This document shows, piece by piece, positions 6,543 through 14,864 of a DNA stretch of 34,610 nucleotides. Made by a program: the position numbers and the translations under genes. Origin of the DNA: Comamonadaceae bacterium. GTDB lineage: Bacteria > Pseudomonadota > Gammaproteobacteria > Burkholderiales > Burkholderiaceae_C. The stretch covers positions 1 through 34,610 of the forward strand of contig CANGDZ010000036.1 of NCBI GenBank assembly GCA_947452785.1, read 5' to 3'. Each line of letters opens with the position of its first letter. Positions within the stretch are counted from its first letter, which is position 1. Below the pieces are notes generated by a model. It saw only the letters and a list, made by a program, of their open reading frames with translations. It made no database searches and had not been told where the DNA came from.

Positions 6543-6681
6543 ACTGCAATATTCAGTGACGCAAAATCGGAAAACTGCAATGTTCAGTGACGCATGAGTG
6601 CAAAGTACTGTGACGCAAAATTGAAGATGCTTTTCAAAATCAACCGCTTACAGAAGCTGGACTGCAATGTTCAGTGACGTT
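6543..6681 (+). repeat. Four spaced copies of a 21-nt direct repeat
   Basis: Copies begin at 6543, 6574, 6597 and 6661. The first 19 nt of copies 2 and 4 are ACTGCAATGTTCAGTGACG; copy 1 differs from copy 2 by one base and copy 3 by several. Spacing is 31, 23 and 64 nt. Multiple short repeats with a TGACGC core at one end of a mobile element recall the repeated transposase-binding sites at IS21-family termini, and no transposase gene is present, so this is probably an orphan end. An iteron-like or regulatory array is the alternative. Confidence 0.55.
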
Positions 6682-6704
6682 CCGCAAATCCCTCGTAAAG
6701 CCAC

Positions 6705-7232
6705 TCAGTTTTTAGATTTGCATTTGAAGGCACCCGATACCTCGGTGGTCCCCTCATCGTTCTTTGTCAAAGAAAATAGATTCAATTCATCATTGACGCG
6801 GTTGAGTTCTCCCCCTGCATTGTTGTCATGCATAGCTTCGATCCAGTTTTTGATATCTGTCGGCTTGCGACCATAGTTTTCCATTCTTTTCACAATATCC
6901 GACTCCGACTCGCATGTTGTTCCGTTGAACTTGATAAGGCGGTTGTCCATTGAGCAGATCAGAAAATAAACGCCAATCGTATGAATTGGCGCATCGCCAT
7001 CTAAAATTAATTTCTCTTTGGATTTGTCAAGCAGAACGGTGATTTTGCTTTGAATGGCATGGGTAGGATTTATTTTTCCATCGGGTTTGATCAACCTGTC
7101 GGATATGGTTCCTGTGCATTCAAAGTTTTCTTTTGAAAAAATAAAATCAGATATTTTTGAACTTAAATTATCGCTGCATGCAGACAGGATGAAAACAACA
7201 AGGAGGGGTGAAAATAACTTGAAAAATTTCAT
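6705..7232 (-). CDS. Lipoprotein of unknown function
   Basis: A 175-residue lipoprotein. The start at 7232 (MKFFKLF) is chosen over one 9 nt upstream because AAGGA lies 9 nt before it. A hydrophobic signal (PLLVVFIL) ends in the lipobox LSAC, so the mature protein would be acylated at Cys near residue 19 and anchored in a membrane facing the periplasm. The mature part has no domain I recognise; it contains Cys residues in FECTG, LICSM, TTCES and a C-terminal FKCKSKN, which could form disulfides. The gene is AT-rich relative to the following core genes and stands alone, so it is probably an accessory acquisition. Confidence 0.65.
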   Translation of the reverse strand: MKFFKLFSPLLVVFILSACSDNLSSKISDFIFSKENFECTGTISDRLIKPDGKINPTHAIQSKITVLLDKSKEKLILDGDAPIHTIGVYFLICSMDNRLIKFNGTTCESESDIVKRMENYGRKPTDIKNWIEAMHDNNAGGELNRVNDELNLFSLTKNDEGTTEVSGAFKCKSKN

Positions 7233-7312
7233 GGCGCTCATTCCTTGTGCAGCTTATTTCGACTGTGACCTCTTCTCCAAAGAAAAGCAATCATCACAGC
7301 GACGTCCTGAAT

Positions 7313-9235
7313 TTACTGCAAAGCCATACACACCATACCGATGGACTGCACGGCTGCGGTTGACTGCGCTTGCTGGGTGGCGGCCAGCGCCCTTTCCCAG
7401 AGTGGGGCTTGCGCCGTCAGTTGGGCGGGCGTCATTTCATGGCGTTTGACTGCCTCCTCAGAGGCTTGACGAGCTTGCCGCAAGAGCAGGGTGATTTGCG
7501 CTTGATCGTCTCTGCGCGCGTGCACATGCTCTGAGCCTGTCGCGTGCCATCGCTTGGCCAACGGAGCTGCGGCACAGGCCGCGTCGCGCGCGAACAGGTC
7601 ATAACGGGTGGGCTTATAGCGTTGAATGCCGCCCATCAGAGGTGGTAGTTTGTCGCCCATCACGCCTCTGGCCACTGCGCGCCGCACAGGTGAGTGCGCC
7701 ACGTAGATCGCGCCGTCTGGCCCGATGCTGGTCACCGCAATGGATTCTTCGCGACCAGGGGCAAACCAGCGCAAATGACCGGATTCACGGTCCAACAAGC
7801 CCATGCCAAACTGCGTGCCTATTTGCGACTGCCCCAGTCGACGGCCTGCGCCGATGCTGATTACCACCCCGTTGGCCACAATCGTCGGTGTGAGCGCATT
7901 GAAGTTGCTGAACCCCGGGTAGGCATCGAGCGTGGCACGCCACACGACGCGCCCAGAGGTGCCGGCGTTGTGCAGCTTGAAAATGTCGGACTTGGTGACG
8001 GCGTACATTTCATGGCCATCGGCCGCCACGGCCACGGAGGCGGCCACTTGATCGCCGACATTCACGCGCCAAAGTTCTTTGAAATTGCGGTCCAGCGTGA
8101 TCACGTTGCCGTTGTCATCAGACACCACTACATAACGCCCATTGGCCGACAAAGTGGGCGTGGAGCCGGTGCCACCCGAAAAATAAAATTGATCGCTGAT
8201 GAACAAGCTCGGCCGGCCTTGTGCCGAGGGTTTCAGGCGCAGGCGGTACAAAGCGCCGTTGTCTGAGATACCGTCGGTTTTGCCGTCTTGTGCATCGGGT
8301 GCGGTGGCGGCCACGACGATGCTGTCATCGCTGGGGTCCACCGCGTAGTAATTGGCCACATTCACGCCATTGCCGTAAATCACGTCCAAGATGGTGTCAA
8401 ACAGACCCAGCCCATCATCGGTGGGGCCAAACGCGGCGGCGGTTTCGCGGTTGGCCCATCGGGTCAAGAATTTGGGGATGCGAACCAGCAGACTGGCCGC
8501 AGGCGCACCGGGCAAGTGAAACGGGGAGGACAGCAAGGGCGAGCCGGTTTTGCGGTCAAAGGCGGTAACCCATCCATCCATGCTGACCGCCACCACAGCG
8601 TCCGCACCCGGCATGTAGTTCATGCCCCACATATGGGTTTGAGAGCGTTTGCCAGGCACATGCGCTGGCAGACTCAAGCCTGTGGACACGCTCCAGACTT
8701 TGGAGCCATCGGGGCGCAGCGCCATGGCCGTGGTGTAGGTGCTGTGGTAAATCAGCTGCTGACCCGGATGAGCCGGGTCGTTGAGCACCAGGGGCGCGCC
8801 ACTGCCCGCGCCCTTGCCCGGGATCGACCAGCGGCGCTGGCCGGTGAGCTGGTCCAAGGCGACCAAGGACACGTCTTCAGGGCTCCAGCTGGGTGAGAAA
8901 TACAGGTTGCCCGCATTGTCGAAGGTGGGTCCTTCGGCAATGTAAAAGCCGGTCTCGGCCACCCAGTCGGCATCAAAGGTGGGGGCGATGGCGGTCCACA
9001 ACTCGTCGCTGTTGACTGTGTTGACATGCATGGTGTGAAAGGCATCGGGCTCGGGAAATACGGCCGATAGCGCTGGGCCCGCTTCGCGCACACCTTGGGG
9101 CGTCCATTGCGACAAAGGTGGGGTGGGAAAGGCGCGCACTTGGGGGGTGGCCGTGAGCCAAAGCCAGAACAACATGGCCGCGGCGGCCAGGCCGAACAAC
9201 AAAGCCAAGGCAATGCGGAAAATGCGTTTCTTCAT
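7313..9235 (-). CDS. Membrane-anchored PQQ-like beta-propeller protein
   Basis: A 640-residue protein with one N-terminal membrane helix (about residues 5-23) and a large periplasmic part. It has repeated beta-propeller blades with motifs like LVALDQLTGQRRW, VTAFDRKTGSPLL, VITLDRNFKELWRVN and GLLDRESGHLRW, typical of PQQ-like/BamB-like repeats. It lacks the haem and active-site features of the large PQQ dehydrogenases, so a scaffolding or binding role is more likely than catalysis. The C-terminal 100 residues are helical and Gln/Ala-rich. It starts 10 nt after the monooxygenase stop; an upstream start at 9259 would overlap that gene. As last gene of the catabolic operon it may act in substrate handling at the envelope, which is inference. 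Confidence 0.75.
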   Translation of the reverse strand: MKKRIFRIALALLFGLAAAAMLFWLWLTATPQVRAFPTPPLSQWTPQGVREAGPALSAVFPEPDAFHTMHVNTVNSDELWTAIAPTFDADWVAETGFYIAEGPTFDNAGNLYFSPSWSPEDVSLVALDQLTGQRRWSIPGKGAGSGAPLVLNDPAHPGQQLIYHSTYTTAMALRPDGSKVWSVSTGLSLPAHVPGKRSQTHMWGMNYMPGADAVVAVSMDGWVTAFDRKTGSPLLSSPFHLPGAPAASLLVRIPKFLTRWANRETAAAFGPTDDGLGLFDTILDVIYGNGVNVANYYAVDPSDDSIVVAATAPDAQDGKTDGISDNGALYRLRLKPSAQGRPSLFISDQFYFSGGTGSTPTLSANGRYVVVSDDNGNVITLDRNFKELWRVNVGDQVAASVAVAADGHEMYAVTKSDIFKLHNAGTSGRVVWRATLDAYPGFSNFNALTPTIVANGVVISIGAGRRLGQSQIGTQFGMGLLDRESGHLRWFAPGREESIAVTSIGPDGAIYVAHSPVRRAVARGVMGDKLPPLMGGIQRYKPTRYDLFARDAACAAAPLAKRWHATGSEHVHARRDDQAQITLLLRQARQASEEAVKRHEMTPAQLTAQAPLWERALAATQQAQSTAAVQSIGMVCMALQ

Positions 9236-9245
9236 GCGGTTACTT

Positions 9246-10751
9246 TCAAGCGCTTGCATGGGGTGATGCGTGCTTCACATCAAACTCAGCGATGCGAAAG
9301 CGCCGCAAGCGCCAGCGCATGTAAAAGGTGGTCCACGGCCAGTTGGTGCTGTTGCGACCATTGCGATCTAAAAAGTAACTGGCGCAGCCGCTGTTCCACA
9401 CCGTGCGCTGCAATGCAGTTTGTACTTGCTGGTTGTAGTGCGCCAACTGCGCCGGGTTGACCGCGATGGTGGCCAGTTTTTCTTGGCGCGCGGTGCGCAA
9501 GGCCGAGCGAATAAATCGCAACTGCGCTTCGATCATCACAAAGGCCGATGAGAAGGTGTACAGGTTCGGGCCAAAGGTCAAAAACAGGTTCGGACAGTCG
9601 GGCACCATGGTGCCCAAGTAGGCTTGGGGTGAGCCTTGCCACAGGTCGGCCAAGCGTTGACCCGAGGCGCCGATGATGTGCTGCGCAATCGGTGGGTTGG
9701 CCACTTCAAAGCCTGTGGCAAAAATAAGCACATCCACTTCGGCGCGGTGTCCTTCGCTGTCCATGATGCTGTGGCCTTGAATTTCACGCACGCCGCTGCG
9801 CACGGTGGTGTGAGGCTGGGCCAAAGCGCGGTACCAGCTGTTGGACTGCAAGATGCGTTTGCAGCCCAAAGCAAAGTCAGGCGTGAGCTTTTGCCGCAGC
9901 GCCGGGTCTTTGACGCTGCGCCCGATATTTTTCAAACCTGCTTTTTGCAGGCGCTTGACAAAGAAGGGATAGCGCAGGCCGCTGTTGAGCACTTCAAATT
10001 GAAGATACAAAGCCTTGCGTAGCAAGGCTTGCAGCCAGGGGAATCGCGCAAAGCGCTGTTGCCAGGCGGCTGAAATGGGCGCGTCCATTTTGGGCAGCAC
10101 CCAAGGGGCCGTGCGCTGAAACAAAGTCAGATGCGCCACTTGTTTGGCGATCTCAGGCACAAACTGAATCGCCGAGGCGCCGGTGCCAATCACCGCCACG
10201 TGTTGGCCTGTGAGGTCGCAGCTGTGATCCCATTGGGAGGAATGGAATTGCTTGCCCGTGAAGCTGTCTAAGCCAGGGATGGCCGGTTTTGTTGGCACAT
10301 GCATGGGGCCGCAGGCCATGACCACAAAGCGTGCGCGCAGCAGACCCTGACTCGTTTGCAGATGCCAGCACTGTGTGGCCGTGTCCCAGCGGGCCTCATG
10401 CATTTCTGTGTTCAGCTGAACTTGGTTCAGCACTTCAAATTGGCGTGCGGTATCGACCGTATAGGCTTTGATTTCTGCTTGTTTGGCGAACAAGCGGCTC
10501 CAATGCGGGTTGGCGGCAAAGCTGTAGGAGTAGAGCGCGGCGGGGACATCGCAGCCGCAATCGGGGTAGGTGTTGTCGCGCCAGACACCGCCGATTTCGC
10601 TGGCTTTTTCGAGCACCCGATAGTCAGCGCCCATTTGCTGCAAGGCAATGGCCGCGCCGACACCGGCAAAGCCCGCGCCCACCACAATGACTTCGAACAG
10701 ATGCGCGCTGGCGCTGGCTGTTGCTTCAGTGACCGAGGGTGTAGCGGACAT
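9246..10751 (-). CDS. Flavin-containing monooxygenase, Baeyer-Villiger type
   Basis: A 501-residue FAD- and NADPH-dependent monooxygenase predicted to insert one oxygen atom into a ketone, giving an ester or lactone. The FAD-binding motif GAGFAG is at 25-30, the NADP-binding motif GTGASA at 189-194. Between them is FTGKQFHSSQW at 164-174, which fits the FxGxxxHxxxW fingerprint of Baeyer-Villiger monooxygenases and class B flavoproteins. Length is usual. It lies 7 nt downstream of the acyl-CoA dehydrogenase stop, within a beta-oxidation gene set, so its substrate is probably a cyclic or methyl ketone formed in the same pathway. The substrate cannot be read from sequence. Confidence 0.85.
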   Translation of the reverse strand: MSATPSVTEATASASAHLFEVIVVGAGFAGVGAAIALQQMGADYRVLEKASEIGGVWRDNTYPDCGCDVPAALYSYSFAANPHWSRLFAKQAEIKAYTVDTARQFEVLNQVQLNTEMHEARWDTATQCWHLQTSQGLLRARFVVMACGPMHVPTKPAIPGLDSFTGKQFHSSQWDHSCDLTGQHVAVIGTGASAIQFVPEIAKQVAHLTLFQRTAPWVLPKMDAPISAAWQQRFARFPWLQALLRKALYLQFEVLNSGLRYPFFVKRLQKAGLKNIGRSVKDPALRQKLTPDFALGCKRILQSNSWYRALAQPHTTVRSGVREIQGHSIMDSEGHRAEVDVLIFATGFEVANPPIAQHIIGASGQRLADLWQGSPQAYLGTMVPDCPNLFLTFGPNLYTFSSAFVMIEAQLRFIRSALRTARQEKLATIAVNPAQLAHYNQQVQTALQRTVWNSGCASYFLDRNGRNSTNWPWTTFYMRWRLRRFRIAEFDVKHASPHASA

Positions 10752-10758
10752 CTGTGGC

Positions 10759-12582
10759 TTATGAAAAAGCGAAGTGGTCTTTGTCCATCTGCATCACCGA
10801 GCGGGTCGAGGCCAACGCCGCTTTGCGGTGAGCCTGGGCACGGGGCAGCAAACGGGCAAAGTAGAACTCGGCGGTTTGGATCTTGGCGCGGTAAAAATCG
10901 GCTGACTCTGCCCCTTGATGGTTGGCCAGAAGGTCCGTCGCTTTGGCTGCTTGTTGCGCCCAACTGTAAGCCATCATCACGTAGCCGCTGTACATCATGT
11001 AGTCGACGCTGGCCGAACCCACCAACTCTTTGTCTTTGGGCGCGCGCAGCATGATCGCGAGCGTCATCCAATTCCACTCAGCCGCTTTCCAGGCCAGAGT
11101 TCGGGCCATGCTGCCTTTGACGCCGCCTTGCAGCAAATTCGGACGCGCAAACTGCAGCATCTTGCCGCTGAAGTCACGCACGCATTGACCTTTGGAGGCG
11201 AGCAAGACTTTGCGGCCCAACAGGTCCAGCGCCTGGATGCCGGTGGTGCCTTCGTACAGCGTGGCAATGCGGGCGTCACGCACGTTTTGTTCCATGCCAT
11301 TGGCTTGGATGTAGCCATGACCACCAAAAATTTGGATGCCCAAATTGGCGGCCTCTAAGCCCAACTCGGTCAAGAAGCCTTTGAGGATGGGCGTGAAAAA
11401 TCCCAATTCGGTATCGTATTTTTGGTAGCTGGCCTCGTCGCCCACGGTGCTGGCGTGGAACATGTGGTCGGCAATTTTGAGCGCGTCATAGACCATGTGG
11501 CGGCCGCCTTCGGCAATGGCTTTTTGCGTCAGCAGCATGCGGCGCACATCGGGGTGCCAGATCAAGGCATCGGCTTTGTGTTCGGGCTCTTTCTTGCCCG
11601 ATAAAGCGCGCATGGAGCGGCGCTCTAAGGCATAAGGCAAAGCGCCTTGAAACGCCGCTTCAGCGTGGCATACCCCTTGCACGGCGGTGCCGATGCGGGC
11701 GGTGTTCATGAAGGTGAACATGGCTTCCAGGCCGCGGTTCTCCTCAAAAATCAAATAGGCTTTTGCGGCATCGAAATGGAGCACGGCGGTGGCCGAGGCG
11801 CGAATGCCCATCTTGTGCTCGATTGAGCCACAGTGCACGGTGTTGCGCTCGGCCATGCCGCCTTCATTGTCCACGTTGAACTTGGGCACGACAAACAGCG
11901 AGATGCCCCTCGTGCCCGCTGGCGCATCGGGCAGACGCGCCAAGACGATGTGCACGATGTTGTCTGTCAGGTCGTGCTCGCCTGCGGAGATGTAGATTTT
12001 GGTGCCAGTCAGGGCGTAGCTGCCATCGGCTTGCGGCACGGCCTTGGTGGTGATTTGCGCGAGATCGGTGCCGCACTGCGGCTCGGTCAAACACATGGTG
12101 CCCGACCATTCTCCCGAAATCAGCTTAGGCAAATACTGCTGTTTTTGCGCGGCTGTACCGTAGCGCAGCAAGGTGTTGATGCAGCCCATGCTCAGACCTG
12201 GGTACATGGAGAACGACCAGTTGGCCGTGCCCATCATTTCAGACTTGAACAAATTGAGCGAGGCGGGCAGGCCCTGACCGCCAAACTCAGCAGGGAAGGA
12301 AATGCTTTGCCAGCCGCCGGCTTGAAACTGTTGGTAGGCTTCTTTGAAGCCCTTGGGTGTGGTCACCACGCCTTGGTTGAAGTGGCAGCCTTCCAGGTCG
12401 CCCGACTGGTTCAGCGGCGCGAGCACGTCTTCGCACAATTGCGCAGCGCCTTCCAAAATCGCGTTCACGGTGTCCGCATCGGCATCGTGCCCGCTGGGCA
12501 AGGCTGCGTAGTGCGCCGGAAAGTCGAGCACTTCGTTCAAGAGAAAGCGCATGTCGCGCAACGGAGCTTTGTAGGGAATCAT
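10759..12582 (-). CDS. Acyl-CoA dehydrogenase (about 600-residue type with C-terminal domain)
   Basis: A 607-residue flavoenzyme that oxidises an acyl-CoA to the 2-enoyl-CoA, the first step of beta-oxidation. The start MIPYKAPLRDMRFLL is characteristic of the long acyl-CoA dehydrogenases related to DmdC. The flavin/substrate region MCLTEPQCGTDL is at about 170, and the C-terminal GGHGYIQ...LYEGTTGIQALDL block carries the likely catalytic Glu. The extra C-terminal domain follows. It sits 24 nt after the thiolase in the same operon. The chain length or structure of the substrate is unknown. Confidence 0.88.
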   Translation of the reverse strand: MIPYKAPLRDMRFLLNEVLDFPAHYAALPSGHDADADTVNAILEGAAQLCEDVLAPLNQSGDLEGCHFNQGVVTTPKGFKEAYQQFQAGGWQSISFPAEFGGQGLPASLNLFKSEMMGTANWSFSMYPGLSMGCINTLLRYGTAAQKQQYLPKLISGEWSGTMCLTEPQCGTDLAQITTKAVPQADGSYALTGTKIYISAGEHDLTDNIVHIVLARLPDAPAGTRGISLFVVPKFNVDNEGGMAERNTVHCGSIEHKMGIRASATAVLHFDAAKAYLIFEENRGLEAMFTFMNTARIGTAVQGVCHAEAAFQGALPYALERRSMRALSGKKEPEHKADALIWHPDVRRMLLTQKAIAEGGRHMVYDALKIADHMFHASTVGDEASYQKYDTELGFFTPILKGFLTELGLEAANLGIQIFGGHGYIQANGMEQNVRDARIATLYEGTTGIQALDLLGRKVLLASKGQCVRDFSGKMLQFARPNLLQGGVKGSMARTLAWKAAEWNWMTLAIMLRAPKDKELVGSASVDYMMYSGYVMMAYSWAQQAAKATDLLANHQGAESADFYRAKIQTAEFYFARLLPRAQAHRKAALASTRSVMQMDKDHFAFS

Positions 12583-12606
12583 GGATGTTGCCGAAGTAAG
12601 TGGGGT

Positions 12607-13911
12607 TCAACGTTCGAGAATGGCGACCACGCCTTGGCCACCTGCCGCGCAGATCGAGATCAGGCCACGACCCGAACCTTTTTGCGCCAGCATTTTCGCC
12701 AGTGTGGCCACAATGCGACCGCCCGTGGCGGCAAAGGGGTGACCCGCAGCCAACGAGCTGCCATGGACATTGAGTTTGCTGCGGTCGATGGCGCCCAAGG
12801 GCTGGTCCAAGCCGAGTCGGGTTTGGCAAAACACTGGGTCTTCCCAAGCCTTGAGCGTGCACAGTACCTGCGCAGCAAAGGCTTCATGGATTTCGTAAAA
12901 ATCAAAGTCTTGCAAACGCAACTGAGCGCGGGCCAGCATGCGCGGCACAGCATACGCAGGCGCCATGAGCAGCCCTTCTTTTTGCTTGAAAAAATCGACC
13001 GCAGCCACTTCGCTGAAGCTCAGGTAAGCCAAGACGGGCAGGTTATGCGCCGCCGCCCATTCTTCGCTGGCCAGCAAGACGGCGGAGGCGCCGTCGGTCA
13101 AGGGCGTGGAGTTGCCGGGGGTCAGCGTGCCCTGCTCGGGGCGCACTTTTTTATCAAAGCAGGGTTTGAGGCTGCGCAGTTTGTCCAGACTCAGATCGCC
13201 GCGTAAATTATTGTCTTGGCTCACGCCTTGAAAGGGCGTCATCAGGTCATTGAAAAAACCGTCTTGGTAAGCGCGGGCCAAGTTCTGGTGGCTGTGCCAA
13301 GCCAGTTCGTCTTGGGCTTCTCGCGCAATGTCCCATTCTTTGGCCATCAGTTCGCAGTGCTCACCCATCGACAGCCCAGTGCGCGGCTCGCCGTTGCGCG
13401 GCAGGGCCGGTTGCAGCAGCATTTGCGGCCGCACTTGGCTGAGCGCGGCCAGGCGCTGGCCAGCGGTTTTGGCGCGGCTGACTTGCAGCAAGATTTTGCG
13501 CAGCTTTTCGTTCAAGCCCATGGGCGCGTCTGACGTGGTGTCTACGCCGCCGGCAATGCCGCACTCGATGTGGCCTAAGGCAATTTTGTGAGCTACCAAC
13601 ATGGCCGCCTCAAGGCCGGTGCCGCAGGCTTGTTGAATGTCAAATGCCGGGGTTTCAGGGGCCAAGCTGGTCGACAGCACAGACTCGCGCACCAGATTGA
13701 AGTCGCGCGAATGCTTCATCACCGCACCGCCCACCACCTCGCCCAAACGCTGGCCGTGCAGATTGAATCGGTCTATCAAGCCTTGCAGCGTGGCGGTGAG
13801 CATGTCGTGGTTAGAGACTTTGGCGTACACGCTGTTGGAGCGAGCAAAGGGAATGCGGTTGCCGCCGAGGATGGCGACGCGACGGGTGGTTGGAAGTGGG
13901 GACAGTGTCAT
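12607..13911 (-). CDS. Thiolase (acetyl-CoA C-acyltransferase, FadI/FadA-like)
   Basis: Cleaves 3-oxoacyl-CoA with CoA to acetyl-CoA and a shortened acyl-CoA, the last step of beta-oxidation. The acylated Cys is in QQACGTGLEA (residue 96 from the ATG), the His in NVHGSSLAAGHPF, and the second Cys in ICAAGGQG, all intact. Start taken as ATG at 13911 (434 residues, before the conserved RRVAILGGNRIPFAR); an in-frame GTG at 13935 would add 8 residues, and neither has a strong ribosome-binding site. In the operon it lies between the MaoC-like and acyl-CoA dehydrogenase genes, with a 44-nt gap on its 5' side. Confidence 0.9.
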   Translation of the reverse strand: MTLSPLPTTRRVAILGGNRIPFARSNSVYAKVSNHDMLTATLQGLIDRFNLHGQRLGEVVGGAVMKHSRDFNLVRESVLSTSLAPETPAFDIQQACGTGLEAAMLVAHKIALGHIECGIAGGVDTTSDAPMGLNEKLRKILLQVSRAKTAGQRLAALSQVRPQMLLQPALPRNGEPRTGLSMGEHCELMAKEWDIAREAQDELAWHSHQNLARAYQDGFFNDLMTPFQGVSQDNNLRGDLSLDKLRSLKPCFDKKVRPEQGTLTPGNSTPLTDGASAVLLASEEWAAAHNLPVLAYLSFSEVAAVDFFKQKEGLLMAPAYAVPRMLARAQLRLQDFDFYEIHEAFAAQVLCTLKAWEDPVFCQTRLGLDQPLGAIDRSKLNVHGSSLAAGHPFAATGGRIVATLAKMLAQKGSGRGLISICAAGGQGVVAILER

Positions 13912-13955
13912 GGCGGGTACAGAAAAAGAGGTCACGAGGTCAGGCCCAGGTTGAG

Positions 13956-14861
13956 CTACAGGATGTAGCTCAGGCTAGCCCGAAGATGGGGTTTGTCGCC
14001 CTTGGCATTGCGTACTTCAAACAACGCGTTGTGGGGCAGGAGGCCCGCCACCGCGCTCGTGCTCCACAGCGTGGCGCGGGCCGGTAAATACAAGGGGGTT
14101 TTAAATTCCACATGCACATCGGCTTGGGCCAGCGGTTGTTGCGGCAGCATGGCCGCCAAGGCGCGTGCCTGGGTCCACATGCCATGCGCAATTGCACGGC
14201 GAAAGCCGAACAGCTTGGCCGACAGAGCGCTCAGATGGATGGGATTCAGATCGCCAGAGACTCGCCCATAGCGGCGACCGATCCCGGCATCGGCCATGAA
14301 ACTGGTTTGCACGGACAGCGGCTGCGCGTTGTGCAAGGCGCTGACATAGGGCGAGCCACTCGGGTTTGGAACACCCAGGCGCAGCAAGGTTTGTGTGGCT
14401 TCCCATACCAGTGTTTGGTTTTTCCAAATCTGAAATTCGAGCGTGAACACCTGGCCTTTTTCATGCGCCAGCAGCAGGCCCGGTCTCATCTCTACGCGCA
14501 GCACATCGCCGACGTGTAGCGGTGCATTTTGCTGCACCCGATTGGCCAAATGCACGGTGCCCATGGCGGGCCAGGGGCAGTAGCTGGATGCAAAGTAGGC
14601 CATGGCCAGCGGGAATGTGAGCATCTGCGGGTACAGCAGCGGCACGCCTTGCTCGTGCTTGTAGCCGCATACCTTCGCATAGGCCGAAATGTCTGCCGCG
14701 TCCAGTGGCACAGCGGGGCGCAGGTAGCACACCGGCTGCAGTGATTCGATGCGGCCTGGCCGTTTGCTGCTGGCCTTGAGCACAGCGGCCAAGCCGGCCC
14801 AGGTGCCGGGCGTTTGCGCTATCTCGATGGTGGGCGTGTGGGCGGGAGCAGGGGAATTCAT
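13956..14861 (-). CDS. MaoC-like enoyl-CoA hydratase (double hot-dog)
   Basis: A 301-residue protein with two hot-dog-like halves, of the MaoC type, expected to hydrate a 2-enoyl-CoA to the 3-hydroxyacyl-CoA. The catalytic SGDLNPIHL motif (Asp and His) lies in the second half, followed by FGFRRAIAHGMW, as in R-specific hydratases. The N-terminal half lacks an obvious copy of the motif, as usual in double hot-dog members. The gene starts 3 nt after the reductase stop. The stereochemistry (R) would fit a FabG-like reductase partner and is inferred. Confidence 0.8.
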   Translation of the reverse strand: MNSPAPAHTPTIEIAQTPGTWAGLAAVLKASSKRPGRIESLQPVCYLRPAVPLDAADISAYAKVCGYKHEQGVPLLYPQMLTFPLAMAYFASSYCPWPAMGTVHLANRVQQNAPLHVGDVLRVEMRPGLLLAHEKGQVFTLEFQIWKNQTLVWEATQTLLRLGVPNPSGSPYVSALHNAQPLSVQTSFMADAGIGRRYGRVSGDLNPIHLSALSAKLFGFRRAIAHGMWTQARALAAMLPQQPLAQADVHVEFKTPLYLPARATLWSTSAVAGLLPHNALFEVRNAKGDKPHLRASLSYIL

Positions 14862-14864
14862 CCC

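Noticed and set aside
6292..6549. An 85-codon minus-strand open frame
   Set aside because: No start signal, no family resemblance, and it overlaps the repeat array.
6543..6681. CRISPR array
   Set aside because: Spacing is irregular (as little as 2 nt between copies), the repeats are not identical and no cas gene is present.
11833..13206. A 457-codon open frame on the plus strand
   Set aside because: It lies antisense to the acyl-CoA dehydrogenase and thiolase genes, which show complete family motifs. The long frame is a by-product of high GC codon use and has no recognisable content.
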